Assembly (NCBI GenBank): GCA_035403465.1 | Contig: DAONFG010000045.1 | Location: 1-24,979 of the forward strand | Direction: 5' to 3' | From: JAAYBQ01 sp035403465 | Lineage (GTDB): Bacteria; Spirochaetota; UBA4802; UBA5550 | DNA: 24,979 bases | In this document: positions 14,998-24,095 of the stretch, in pieces | Numbering within the stretch: the stretch's first letter is position 1 | How the letters are laid out: each line of letters begins with the position of its first letter | The notes under the pieces: generated by a model | What the model was told of the DNA's origin: nothing | What the model saw: only the letters and a program-made list of their open reading frames with translations | Databases searched by the model: none | Program-made: the position numbers and the translations under genes

Positions 14998-17997
14998 ATG
15001 TCTGAAAACAACAAAGCCCTCTACAGGATTGAGGTTTTTTATAAAATTCCTGATTCGCGAGGGGAAACAATATGTAAAAAACTTCAAACACTTGGATTCA
15101 GCACTGAAAAGATTACAATATCAGATAACTATCTCATTAACGCAGAGTTAACGAACAATGAGGCTGAAAGTGTCGCTGAACTTCTTATCCAGCCTGTAGC
15201 ACAGGTATTCAGCATTAATACCCCATATATGCCTGAATCTTTTGACTACTGTATCGAGATAGGTTTTTTACCCGGGGTTACGGATAATATTGCGAATACA
15301 GTCAGGGAATCAATTGAAGATTTACTCCACAGACCGCTCGACAGGGAAAAATCCGTTTTCTCTACAATATCGTATTATATCAAGGGCTTTAATTCCCGTG
15401 AAGAGGCCGGGAATGCATGTGCCGAATTCTACAATCCCCTTATCCAGAGATCGCGCATATTTTCCCGGGATGAATATAAAAAAAATAACGGTTTCGGTTA
15501 TACAATTCCATTAGTATCCATCTCGGAAAAAGCTTCTGCTGATGTAGTCAACCTGAATGTTGACGACACTGAACTTGCGGCGATTGGAAAAGACGGAATA
15601 AAAGAGAGCAACGGGAGCAGGAGAGGGCCCCTTGCACTTGACATGCTTTCGATGAACGTGATCAGGAAATATTTCACAGAAAAGGAAAAACGCAATCCCA
15701 CAGACATCGAGCTTGAATCAATAGCACAGACATGGAGCGAACACTGCAAGCATACTATTTTTGCATCTGCTATTGACGATGACACACCTGAAGGTATCTA
15801 CCGCACGTATATTAAAGAGGCAACAAAAAAGATAAGACGTGACAAAGGTGATAAGGACTTCTGTATTTCGGTTTTTACCGATAATTCAGGTGGTATTGAA
15901 TTCAACGATGATTATATAATATCAGACAAGGTTGAAACACATAACAGTCCAAGTGCTCTCGATCCTTTTGGCGGAGCGATAACAGGTATTGTCGGCGTTA
16001 ACCGTGATTCAATAGGTTTCGGTATAGGAGCCAAACCTGTTGCAAACCGTTACGGTTTCTGTTTTGCACCTCCCGGCGATGAATCACCGTTATATAAAAA
16101 TAAATCTCCTGAATCAAAACTTCTTCCGCCCCGCCGCATAATGGAAGGTGTTATCCACGGTGTAAATGCCGGCGGCAACACATCAGGAATTCCGACACCC
16201 CAGGGATTCATATATTTTGATAAAAGGTACAAAGGCAAGCCTCTCGTCTTTGTTGGAACCATCGGGCTTATGCCGAAGAACATCTGCGGAAAATCATCTG
16301 TTGTAAAAAATGCCGTAAATGGCGACGCTATAATCATGACCGGAGGAAGGGTCGGACGTGACGGTATACATGGAGCAACATTTTCATCCGAGGCGCTAAG
16401 TTCCGGAAGCCCGGCAACCGCGGTTCAGATAGGGGACCCGATTACACAGAAAAAACTTTCAGATGCAATTATCAAGGAAGCACGCGACCTGGGGCTATAT
16501 AATTCAATTACAGATAACGGGGCAGGGGGACTTTCATGTTCCGTTGCCGAAATGGCGCGCGAGTCCGGCGGCTTTGAAGTGGAACTGGACAAGGTTCCGC
16601 TCAAGTACCCGGGACTATCGCCATGGCAGATATGGATCAGCGAATCGCAGGAGCGGATGACACTCTCTATACCGGAAAATAAAGTTACTACATTCATACA
16701 TCTTATGAAGAGGCGCGGAGTTGAGGCTACTGTTATAGGCAGGTTTACCGCTTCTGGTAGGGGAATTGTCCGGTACAACGGAAAGGAGATATTCAATATT
16801 GACCTTGACTTTCTACACGACGGGCTTCCAAAACGCAGCATGGATACAGAAGAACCGCAAATTACTGTAGAAAAAGTCAGGATAGATGAACCTTCAGATC
16901 ATAAAGAAATTTTCCATAAAATGATATCAAGGTTAAACACCTGCAGCTTCGAGTTCATATCCACACAATATGACCATGAAGTGCAGGCTGGTTCTGTCAT
17001 TAAGCCTCTACAGGGAAAAGGCAGGGTCAACGGGAATGTATCTGTTATAAGGCCTCTGCTCGATTCTTGGCGTGGTGTGGTGCTTTCCCAGGGGTTGTAC
17101 CCGTCATACAGCGAAATAAACCCGTACCGGATGGCTGCATGTTCAATCGACACCGCGGTGAGAAACGCGGTTTCAGCCGGAGCTTCTCTGGATCACCTTG
17201 CCCTTCTTGATAACTTCTGCTGGTGTGATTCAAATAATCCGCAGAGACTCTGGCAGCTTAAAAAAGCATCCGCCGCATGTTACGACTATGCGGTTGCATA
17301 TGGGACACCGTATATATCGGGGAAGGACAGCATGTTTAACGATTTCAGGGGATATAATGCTGACTTTGAACCGGTTGAGATATCTATCCCCCCGACGCTA
17401 CTCATATCATCAATCGGTGTTATGAAGGATATTCGCAAGGCGATGAGTGTTGACTTTAAAGTGCCGGGAGATATTATTTACCTCGTGGGATCAACTCTCG
17501 ATGAAACCGGATGCAGCGAGTATAATGCTCTTGCCGGTGAAATAAAACGTGGAAACCCGTATATGGGATCGAATGTCCCGTCTGTCGATACAGAAAAATT
17601 TATAGAGATATACCGGAAGATTGAGAATACAATTGATCAGTCACTCCTCTCATCGTGTATCAGTATAGAGAGGGGCGGACTTGGCGTGGCAGCTGCGAAA
17701 AGCGGAATTGCAGGTCTTTCGGGATTTGAAATTGATCTTTCAAAGGTACCGGCACCCGGCAAATACAGGAACGATATTCTGCTCTATTCTGAATCACAGG
17801 GGCGGTTCCTTGTATCAGTAAATCCCGGTCTAAAAGCTAAATTTGAAGAATGCATGAAAGGCTCAGATTTTAGTGAACTTGGGGTTGTACGAAACGACCG
17901 CCGAATAATCTTCAAGGCCACAAGCGGATCCACAATCATTGATACTGATGTTGAAACTGCAGACAGTTTCTACCGCGAGCCCCTGAATAAATACTGA
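14998..17997 (+). CDS. purL: Phosphoribosylformylglycinamidine synthase, PurL with fused PurS-like N-terminus
   Basis: Makes FGAM from FGAR, ATP and ammonia in purine synthesis. The protein has 999 residues. The first part (about 8-156) consists of two PurS-like half-domains (RIEVFYKIPDSRGETICKK and DYCIEIGFLPGVTDNIANTV), as in large PurL. The linker leads to the catalytic TWSEHCKHTIF (245-255), then HNSPSALDPFGGAITG, VGRDGIHGATFSSE, ITDNGAGGLSCSVAEMA and PYISGKDSM. The C-terminal glutaminase of large PurL is absent and is supplied by purQ, which follows 8 bp later. ATG 14998 has TGGAG about 8 nt upstream. The divergent 187-bp spacer to slyD must hold its promoter; I could not pick out clear boxes. 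The architecture is intermediate between the small PurL of the PurSLQ complex and large PurL. Confidence 0.95.
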   Translation: MSENNKALYRIEVFYKIPDSRGETICKKLQTLGFSTEKITISDNYLINAELTNNEAESVAELLIQPVAQVFSINTPYMPESFDYCIEIGFLPGVTDNIANTVRESIEDLLHRPLDREKSVFSTISYYIKGFNSREEAGNACAEFYNPLIQRSRIFSRDEYKKNNGFGYTIPLVSISEKASADVVNLNVDDTELAAIGKDGIKESNGSRRGPLALDMLSMNVIRKYFTEKEKRNPTDIELESIAQTWSEHCKHTIFASAIDDDTPEGIYRTYIKEATKKIRRDKGDKDFCISVFTDNSGGIEFNDDYIISDKVETHNSPSALDPFGGAITGIVGVNRDSIGFGIGAKPVANRYGFCFAPPGDESPLYKNKSPESKLLPPRRIMEGVIHGVNAGGNTSGIPTPQGFIYFDKRYKGKPLVFVGTIGLMPKNICGKSSVVKNAVNGDAIIMTGGRVGRDGIHGATFSSEALSSGSPATAVQIGDPITQKKLSDAIIKEARDLGLYNSITDNGAGGLSCSVAEMARESGGFEVELDKVPLKYPGLSPWQIWISESQERMTLSIPENKVTTFIHLMKRRGVEATVIGRFTASGRGIVRYNGKEIFNIDLDFLHDGLPKRSMDTEEPQITVEKVRIDEPSDHKEIFHKMISRLNTCSFEFISTQYDHEVQAGSVIKPLQGKGRVNGNVSVIRPLLDSWRGVVLSQGLYPSYSEINPYRMAACSIDTAVRNAVSAGASLDHLALLDNFCWCDSNNPQRLWQLKKASAACYDYAVAYGTPYISGKDSMFNDFRGYNADFEPVEISIPPTLLISSIGVMKDIRKAMSVDFKVPGDIIYLVGSTLDETGCSEYNALAGEIKRGNPYMGSNVPSVDTEKFIEIYRKIENTIDQSLLSSCISIERGGLGVAAAKSGIAGLSGFEIDLSKVPAPGKYRNDILLYSESQGRFLVSVNPGLKAKFEECMKGSDFSELGVVRNDRRIIFKATSGSTIIDTDVETADSFYREPLNKY

Positions 17998-18005
17998 GGA
18001 AAAAC

Positions 18006-18815
18006 ATGGCTAAACCCTTAACACTTGTAATAACAGGATACGGCATTAACTGCGAAGAAGAGACATCTTATGCTTTCAGAATCGCAGGCGCCGAAACCTC
18101 AATTGTACACATAAATGATATCATCGAAAATAAAAGCATGCTTAAAGATTACCGTATTATGATGTTTCCAGGCGGATTTTCTTACGGTGATGACACGGGC
18201 AGCGGCAAGGCACTGGCCAACAGGATAAAGAATAATTTATCTGACGAAATAAGGGAATTCATGAGAAGGGACACACTGATGCTCGGGATATGCAACGGTT
18301 TCCAGGTTCTTGTCAACCTGGGAGTTGTTCCTGCGACAGATGGTTTTACCGGTAAGTCTCAGGCGGCACTTGAGTATAATAAAACATTCAGGTACCAGTG
18401 CAGGTGGATTGACGTTAATGTCGATAAAGAATCACCATGTATGTTTACACGTGGAATTGAACGAATGCATATACCGGTTGCGCACGGAGAAGGAAACTTT
18501 TATGCGCCCGATGATATACTTGATGCTATAAATGCTAAAAAACTTGTGACCATGCGTTACATTAAACCTGAAGGTACGCCTGCAGGGGGTGAGTTTCCGT
18601 TTAATCCCAACGGATCCGTAATGGACATAGCTTCAGTGTGCAGCCCTGACGGACGGATCATGGGGATGATGCCGCATCCTGAACGTGGAATGTTTTTTAC
18701 CCAGCGCGATGACTGGACCAGCCTTCGCGAGGAATACAGGCGCAGGGATGAGGATATACCTGAATATTCAGACGGTATACAGATTTTCAGAAATGCAGTG
18801 ACATATTTTAAATAA
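18006..18815 (+). CDS. purQ: Phosphoribosylformylglycinamidine synthase glutaminase subunit (PurQ)
   Basis: Class-I glutamine amidotransferase that releases ammonia for PurL. The 269 residues show the oxyanion region FPGGFSYGDDTGSGKALA, the nucleophile elbow GICNGFQVL (C96) and the His-Glu pair in MPHPERG (H224, E226). Other family segments are IPVAHGEGNFYA and PNGSVMDIASVCSPDGRI. It is somewhat longer than the roughly 225-residue PurQ of PurSLQ complexes and closer to the glutaminase domain of large PurL, which fits the partner encoded just upstream. The start ATG has GAGGA about 6 nt upstream, and the spacing from the purL stop is 8 bp, so they form one operon. Confidence 0.96.
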   Translation: MAKPLTLVITGYGINCEEETSYAFRIAGAETSIVHINDIIENKSMLKDYRIMMFPGGFSYGDDTGSGKALANRIKNNLSDEIREFMRRDTLMLGICNGFQVLVNLGVVPATDGFTGKSQAALEYNKTFRYQCRWIDVNVDKESPCMFTRGIERMHIPVAHGEGNFYAPDDILDAINAKKLVTMRYIKPEGTPAGGEFPFNPNGSVMDIASVCSPDGRIMGMMPHPERGMFFTQRDDWTSLREEYRRRDEDIPEYSDGIQIFRNAVTYFK

Positions 18816-18836
18816 CAGTTATACCTGAAGGTTTTT

Positions 18837-19886
18837 ATGAAAAAAATCACTTATCTGTTTCTGGCAGTTTTGCTTCTCTTTACTGCATCGTGCACACGCT
18901 GGTTTGTAAATTCGCTCAGCCAGAACAAGATCCTCGAAATTAAAAGCGGCGACGGACCTGGCCAGGTGCAGATTGTCCGTGATGAGTATGCGCTTAATGA
19001 CCTTTCATTCAGGGTTGAAGTTCATGATGGGAAAGTAATCCTCGCTGACAACAACCTCAGAAGGCTGCAGGTAATCGAATCATCAGGTAAACCGGAGCTG
19101 ATACTCGGATCCCTTACCAATATTGACAAATCAAAATATAAAGCTGTAAATTTCAACTTCAGCGTAATCGGATCATTCACAATGGACGATTCCGATAACC
19201 TGTATATCCAGAACAGGCTGGAATCACGAAAAGGTGACGAGGGGGGAAGTTTTTCACCTTCATATATACTTGTCTTCAATAAAAACGGTGAACTTCAGTA
19301 TACCATGGGGAAAACCGGAACACCTGACCTTCCATTCTTTTATATTGAAAAACTTTTTACAGATTCATCAAACAGGCTTTTTGTTATTACACGGACATTC
19401 AACAGCTGGGAACTGTACATGTTTAACAAAAAGAAGCGGGAGAAATACATAGATTTTTCCAAAATTGATTTCAGCGAGAATGAAAACGGTTATACCTACA
19501 GCGGCAAAATCGAGAATATGATAATCACCCGAAGTGGTGAAAGTATGCTTATTTCCGTTGCTTATTATCATGACGTCCGTTTTAAATACAGGAAGATATA
19601 TGAATTTTCCCTTGAGGAGGATAAAGTGGTACGTGAGATGACCACGATCCCCGATCCAAAGAATGTGCTTTTTAACATCATCGATGACAAGATCATATAT
19701 CTCTGGAACATCGAAGGCAAAAACGTAAAGTTCATGCTTATCAATACTGACGGAAATATTATTAACAACATAAGACTTGAACTGGATAACAACACAATCT
19801 TTTCAAAGATCATCACGGATGAAAAAGGAAATATTTTCTCCTACCATGTAATTGAGAATACAATGAAAATATACGAATGGAAATGA
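18837..19886 (+). CDS. Putative lipoprotein, beta-propeller-like, function unknown
   Basis: 349 residues. The N-terminus is a lipoprotein signal peptide (KKITYLFLAVLLLFTASC) with the acceptor cysteine at position 19. The lipobox is loose (TASC), as often seen in spirochaetes. The mature part repeats a strand pattern of the NHL/six-bladed propeller kind: VEVHDGKVILADNNLRRLQV, TMDDSDNLYIQNRL, YILVFNKNGELQYTMGKTG, LFTDSSNRLFVITRT, YDHDV-like strands and LINTDGNIINNIRLELD. It recalls lipoproteins conserved among spirochaetes, but I cannot confirm a family. ATG 18837 has AAGG 5-6 nt upstream. It follows purQ by 21 bp and is 3 bp upstream of nnr, so it is probably in the same transcript without an evident functional link. 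Confidence 0.75.
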   Translation: MKKITYLFLAVLLLFTASCTRWFVNSLSQNKILEIKSGDGPGQVQIVRDEYALNDLSFRVEVHDGKVILADNNLRRLQVIESSGKPELILGSLTNIDKSKYKAVNFNFSVIGSFTMDDSDNLYIQNRLESRKGDEGGSFSPSYILVFNKNGELQYTMGKTGTPDLPFFYIEKLFTDSSNRLFVITRTFNSWELYMFNKKKREKYIDFSKIDFSENENGYTYSGKIENMIITRSGESMLISVAYYHDVRFKYRKIYEFSLEEDKVVREMTTIPDPKNVLFNIIDDKIIYLWNIEGKNVKFMLINTDGNIINNIRLELDNNTIFSKIITDEKGNIFSYHVIENTMKIYEWK

Positions 19887-19889
19887 CCG

Positions 19890-21422
19890 GTGAAAGTTGT
19901 TACAGCTGCTGAGATGAGAGAGATTGACAGGGCCGCAATCGAAGATTACGGTATACCTGCGGAAGTCCTGATGAATTCAGCAGGGAAATACACAGCTGAT
20001 TTCATTAACGAAAGATTTCCCGGATGTGCGGTTAATATCCTCTGCGGAACTGGAAATAACGGTGGTGACGGATTTACTGCAGCGTACTATCTTTTCAACT
20101 CGGGCCGGGATGTCAGCATAATCCTCTGCGGGAAGACGGATAGTGTATCAACGGTCTCCCGGATTTTCATGAATATTTGCAAAAAGTCCGGGCTGACCGT
20201 TAATGAATATTCTGATGCCGGGCAGATTGCAGGTCTCACATTCAATCCGGGAATAATTGTTGATGCAATATTCGGTACAGGCTTCAGTGGTTTACCTTCG
20301 GGTGTACACCGCGAGGTAATAAAAAAAATCAATAGTTCTGGACTTAAAATAGTTTCACTGGATATTCCAAGCGGTCTCCCGTCTGATGGGGATATAGAAG
20401 GTATCGAAGCGGTGAAGGCTGATATCACAATTACCATCGGGCTGCCGAAGGTATCGATAGCTACGTATCCAGGCAGAGAATTCTGCGGCGAAGTTATAAC
20501 TGCAGATATAGGTTTCCCTGCAAACCTTACCAGCGGTTCCGGTCTGAATGTAAATTTAATAGAAAAAAATCTCGTTAAAGCATCCGGGCTTTTCACAGAT
20601 ATCCCGGACATGCACAAGGGAGACCGCGGCCATACGCTTCTTTCCGGCGGATTCCCCGGCATGGAGGGTGCGATTCTTCTTACAGCAAAGGCCCTTTTCA
20701 GGACTGGCGCCGGACTTGCCACCCTGCTTACATTGCCGGAATCCAGGCAGGTTATAGCAGGTAAGATACCTGAACTGATGACTGATGCGGTATCTAATGA
20801 CGACCTTTCAGAATGGATAAACTGTTATCTTCAAAACCGTAAATTCACTGGACTGGTGATCGGACCAGGTATGGGGCGATCTGAATACGCGGCGATGTTA
20901 TTTAATGCTTTAATAAATTCAGCGCGCGGTAACGGTATATCAAGGATACTTATCGACGGTGACGGGCTCTATCATCTTGCGGGGTATCTTAAAAGCGGAA
21001 GACTCCCGGAGGGACCGGAATACTGTATAACTCCCCATTTTATGGAGGCATCCAGGATAACCGGTACATCTGTTGAAAAACATAAAAGCAACAGGCTGCA
21101 GTCATGCGTAGATATAGCCCGGCAGACAAGCTCTACTGTCGTGCTTAAAGGACCTGCCACTATAGTATCAGATGGAAAAACTTCATATATCAATACAACA
21201 GGCAACAGCAGGCTTGCCACAGCCGGTTCAGGTGACGTACTTTCAGGGATAATTGCCTCATTCATGGGGAGAAACTGCAGTATCATCGAAGCCGCATCGT
21301 GCGGGGTATTTCTCCACGGTCTCTGCGCTGATTTATTTTCCGTGAAAAATAATTTTCAGCTCATGAAAGCGGGTGATATTGTAAAAAAAATCCCCATCGC
21401 ACTTAACAAAATTTACGAATAA
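19890..21422 (+). CDS. nnr: Bifunctional NAD(P)H-hydrate epimerase / ADP-dependent dehydratase (Nnr)
   Basis: Repairs hydrated NAD(P)H: the N-terminal half epimerises S/R-NADHX and the C-terminal half dehydrates S-NADHX with ADP. It has 510 residues, the usual fused length. The YjeF N-domain (1 to about 215) shows GTGNNGGDGFTAA (53-65), VDAIFGTGFSG (124-134) and SLDIPSGLPSDG. The C-terminal ribokinase-like domain shows KGDRGHTLLSGG (243-254), IGPGMGRSEYA (324-334), ILIDGDGLYHLA, CITPHFMEASRI, VVLKGPATIVSDG and TAGSGDVLSGII (444-455), which contains the catalytic Asp. The start codon is GTG, 3 bp after the lipoprotein stop. Confidence 0.95.
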   Translation: MKVVTAAEMREIDRAAIEDYGIPAEVLMNSAGKYTADFINERFPGCAVNILCGTGNNGGDGFTAAYYLFNSGRDVSIILCGKTDSVSTVSRIFMNICKKSGLTVNEYSDAGQIAGLTFNPGIIVDAIFGTGFSGLPSGVHREVIKKINSSGLKIVSLDIPSGLPSDGDIEGIEAVKADITITIGLPKVSIATYPGREFCGEVITADIGFPANLTSGSGLNVNLIEKNLVKASGLFTDIPDMHKGDRGHTLLSGGFPGMEGAILLTAKALFRTGAGLATLLTLPESRQVIAGKIPELMTDAVSNDDLSEWINCYLQNRKFTGLVIGPGMGRSEYAAMLFNALINSARGNGISRILIDGDGLYHLAGYLKSGRLPEGPEYCITPHFMEASRITGTSVEKHKSNRLQSCVDIARQTSSTVVLKGPATIVSDGKTSYINTTGNSRLATAGSGDVLSGIIASFMGRNCSIIEAASCGVFLHGLCADLFSVKNNFQLMKAGDIVKKIPIALNKIYE

Positions 21423-21434
21423 TGGAAGAATAAT

Positions 21435-21809
21435 ATGTCTGAATATACCCCCCCATGCTCCGAATGCGGTGGAAGGTGCTGCAATTATATAGCGATACAG
21501 ATAGACAAGCCAGGTTCAAAGAAGGATTACGATTATATCCGATGGTATCTTACTCATAAAAATGTTCACGTTTTTGTTGACCATGAACGCAACTGGTTTG
21601 TTGAATTCAGGACACCTTGCGGTTACCTGGAAAAAGACAAACGGTGCGGGATATATCCCGACAGGCCCCATATCTGCCGCGGACACGGGGACAGTGCAGG
21701 TTCATGTGAATTCTACGACTCTCCGTATTCACTCTATTTTAAATCAATTTTGGAATTTGAAGAATACCTGAATGGAAAAAAAATAAACTGGAAGTATAAA
21801 AATTCCTGA
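21435..21809 (+). CDS. YkgJ-family cysteine cluster protein
   Basis: 124 residues with the Fe/Zn-chelating YkgJ-type cysteine pattern: CSECGGRCC (C8, C11, C15, C16), PCGYLEKDKRCGIYPDRPHICR (C62, C71, C81) and C91. The IYPDRPxxCR segment is the most diagnostic part. The biochemical role of the family is unsettled (metal or iron-sulfur cluster binding has been proposed). No signal peptide is present, so it is probably cytoplasmic. It starts 12 bp after nnr with TGGAAGAA as ribosome site, so it is likely in the nnr transcript. Confidence 0.88.
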   Translation: MSEYTPPCSECGGRCCNYIAIQIDKPGSKKDYDYIRWYLTHKNVHVFVDHERNWFVEFRTPCGYLEKDKRCGIYPDRPHICRGHGDSAGSCEFYDSPYSLYFKSILEFEEYLNGKKINWKYKNS

Positions 21810-21882
21810 GAACATCGCTCCAGAACAGTGATTATGGCAATAGATTGTCAAGTTCCGACCTCCTTTTTCCGAAAATAAAACT

Positions 21883-22983
21883 ATGAAATACAAAAAGATT
21901 ATCTATGTTCTTATGCTGGGAATTATTTGTATTGTTACGCCTGCATCAGCTGATAAAATACGGCACGAGGCAGATCCCCTTGACGAATCAATGATAGTAA
22001 ACAGCCTGGAGATGGATGCGGATACCTTTTCAGAGCTGGGCGCAGAAGAGGATATTACAGGTGAAGTAATCTTTGATGATTCATTTGCCGATTCAGGTAA
22101 AAAATCAGATCGTGAAATAAAATCATCCAGACAATCAGGACAAATTATAAAAAAGCTCAGGTCAGATGACAAGCGCTGGCATCTTGTTGAATACAAAGTC
22201 AGATCGAATGACAGCATCTGGATCATAGCAAAAACATTCGGTACTGATACCTCTGTGATTGTTGAACTCAATAATATAAAAAATCCCGGACAGATCCGCA
22301 AGGGCCGGATTCTACTTGTACCTTCAAAGCAGGGTATCTATTATACCATAAAAAAAGGTGATACACTCACTGGCATTTCAAGAAAATATAATTCAGAAAT
22401 TTCCGTGATAGCAACACTTAATAATATAGACGGCACAGATATCAGGGCAGGGAAAATGATATTCATACCCGATGCGCAGGAGCAGAAAGAAACCGTTTTC
22501 AAAAAAAGTGCATCCGGAGATAAAGAGAACCTCCGTTTAGCAGATGTTAAAAGACGAAATAACTCAAAAAAGAACATAGAAAAGAGATCTTCAGGTATAG
22601 TACTCTCATGGCCGTTCAGGGGACCCGTGACTTCAGGTTTCGGATACAGGAAAGACCCGTTTTCAGGAAATAAAAGATTTCATTGCGGCATGGATATCGG
22701 CGCAGAGATCGGGACACCGGTTAAAGCAGCAGGTAACGGTAAGGTTATTTTCAGCGGATGGAAAGGTGCTTATGGATATCTTGTTGTTATTTCGCATGAA
22801 AAAAATTATATAACTGTATATGCCCATAACAGCAAAATTCTTGTTCAAACCGGTGAAATCATAAAAAAAGGGGAGGTTGTTGCACTTTCGGGCAACACAG
22901 GTGCAGTAACCGGCGCACATATTCACTTTGAAATCAGGAAAGGAACAGTTCCGTTAAATCCACGCAGGTTATTAAAAAAATGA
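21883..22983 (+). CDS. LysM-M23 peptidoglycan endopeptidase (NlpD/EnvC-like)
   Basis: 366 residues, exported: the signal peptide KKIIYVLMLGIICIVTPASA precedes a variable acidic region (about 27-95). LysM 1 spans about 102-148 (VEYKVRSNDSIWIIAK to GRILLVPS) and LysM 2 about 152-197 (YYTIKKGDTLTGISRKYN to KMIFIPD); both bind glycan. A Lys/Asn-rich linker leads to an M23 domain (about 243-360). The zinc ligands are H267 and D271 in FHCGMD and H348 in AHIHFE. H315 (YAHNS) and H346 complete the active site, so the peptidase should be active, unlike EnvC and NlpD of E. coli. It would act in the periplasm on peptide cross-links. It overlaps the TPR gene by 4 bp (ATGA), implying coupled translation and perhaps a shared role in wall remodelling. 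No strong ribosome site is visible before the ATG. Confidence 0.93.
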   Translation: MKYKKIIYVLMLGIICIVTPASADKIRHEADPLDESMIVNSLEMDADTFSELGAEEDITGEVIFDDSFADSGKKSDREIKSSRQSGQIIKKLRSDDKRWHLVEYKVRSNDSIWIIAKTFGTDTSVIVELNNIKNPGQIRKGRILLVPSKQGIYYTIKKGDTLTGISRKYNSEISVIATLNNIDGTDIRAGKMIFIPDAQEQKETVFKKSASGDKENLRLADVKRRNNSKKNIEKRSSGIVLSWPFRGPVTSGFGYRKDPFSGNKRFHCGMDIGAEIGTPVKAAGNGKVIFSGWKGAYGYLVVISHEKNYITVYAHNSKILVQTGEIIKKGEVVALSGNTGAVTGAHIHFEIRKGTVPLNPRRLLKK

Positions 22984-24023
22984 AAAAAATGTTAATTCTG
23001 CTGCTGGCAGTAATGTCCGCTTCAGGACTTCATGCAAACATGAAAAGTTCAGAGAACCTAAAGTCTGTCATATTCTTCACCCACACAGGTTCTGTTGGCC
23101 AGGACGTGCTTATCAGGGGCAAAGTAATATCAATTTCATCAAGCGAGGAGCTTCCAGACAGTGAGCTTTCAGGGATCGCGCTTGATAAAACAAAAGTGAC
23201 AGTACGCCTTTTCGACAGGGATGGGCTCAATATCGGTGACGTTCTCTATGTGATAGATAAAAATAACCTTGTAGTTTCCAAATTCACAGTTAAAGAAATT
23301 TTCTATAATCAGACATTCGGCTATATGCTTATAGGTTACGGCAACCTTAAACTGAGCGGCAGGGATTACCGTGTTGCGCAGGCCGTCAACGATCCGGAAG
23401 CAAATGAATCCTACAAATATAAATCCCGCGGGGATTATTACCATCGCACAGGCGACAAGGGCAAAGCTATAGCCCAGTATAAAAAAGCTATAGAACTTAA
23501 CAGGAATGATTCATCTTCCCGTTTTGCACTTGGAATGATTTATTATAATGATAAAATATACAATTTCGCGTACAATGAATTTAAAAAAGCTTACGAACAT
23601 ATAGAAAATATTTATGATAATGAAGACAGGTTCGTTCTTCTTAAATCTCTGGCTGAATTATGTTTTCTTGAAGCATATCACAGCAACAACCTGCTGGAAA
23701 GCCGTAAAAAATTCAGCAAAGATGGAATCAAATACTGTAAAGAAGCACTCCGTTATAACCGGGAATCTGTTGATATACATTCTCTTTTAGGCGACTTCTA
23801 CTATATGAAAATAGATAAAGATCAGGATAGTGACAGGCTTGCCAAAGAAGCCTACATGGCTGTTCTTGAACAGAATCCGGCGCATTTTAATGCAAACTAC
23901 AAGCTTGCGAAGCTTTATATGAGCCACAATAATAATGAAAAGGCTCTTCTTTACATCAGGAAAGCCGTAATGACTGATCCATCAAATGAAGAGGCGCTTG
24001 AGCTTTTAAAGAATCTGGAATGA
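22980..24023 (+). CDS. Exported TPR-repeat protein
   Basis: 347 residues, starting in the 4-bp overlap with the LysM-M23 gene. The signal peptide MKKMLILLLAVMSASGLHA suggests the periplasm. Residues about 30-135 form a beta-rich domain (KVTVRLFDRDGLNIGDVLYV, LVVSKFTVKEIFYNQTFGYM) that looks like a small OB- or SH3-like barrel. At least four TPRs follow, from about 144 to 345. Clear examples are YKYKSRGDYYHRTGDKGKAI, KKAIELNRNDSSSRFALGMI and AYMAVLEQNPAHFNANYKLA, with the last unit about EKALLYIRKAVMTDPSNEEA. TPRs bind peptides or partner proteins. An adaptor role for the adjacent peptidase is a context-based guess. No specific family was recognised. Confidence 0.82.
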   Translation: MKKMLILLLAVMSASGLHANMKSSENLKSVIFFTHTGSVGQDVLIRGKVISISSSEELPDSELSGIALDKTKVTVRLFDRDGLNIGDVLYVIDKNNLVVSKFTVKEIFYNQTFGYMLIGYGNLKLSGRDYRVAQAVNDPEANESYKYKSRGDYYHRTGDKGKAIAQYKKAIELNRNDSSSRFALGMIYYNDKIYNFAYNEFKKAYEHIENIYDNEDRFVLLKSLAELCFLEAYHSNNLLESRKKFSKDGIKYCKEALRYNRESVDIHSLLGDFYYMKIDKDQDSDRLAKEAYMAVLEQNPAHFNANYKLAKLYMSHNNNEKALLYIRKAVMTDPSNEEALELLKNLE

Positions 24024-24047
24024 AAGCAGCAGTTTAATATTAGTTTC

Positions 24048-24073
24048 TTGACATCAGACAATGTATATGTCAA
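24048..24073. repeat. Perfect inverted repeat between the TPR gene and the membrane-protein gene
   Basis: TTGACAT (24048-24054) and ATGTCAA (24067-24073) are exact reverse complements with a 12-bp spacer. TTGACA matches a -35 box, but no good -10 is present at 16-18 bp. It could be an operator, or a weak terminator stem after the TPR gene. Confidence 0.35.
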
Positions 24074-24095
24074 AAATTCTAATGGTTAAAAATGT

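Noticed and set aside
16425..16841. 138-codon open frame on the minus strand opposite purL
   Set aside because: Antisense to conserved purL motifs; no support of its own.
20087..20722. 211-codon open frame on the minus strand opposite nnr
   Set aside because: It lies wholly antisense to a clearly conserved enzyme, with no recognisable motif or ribosome site. It is a codon-bias shadow.
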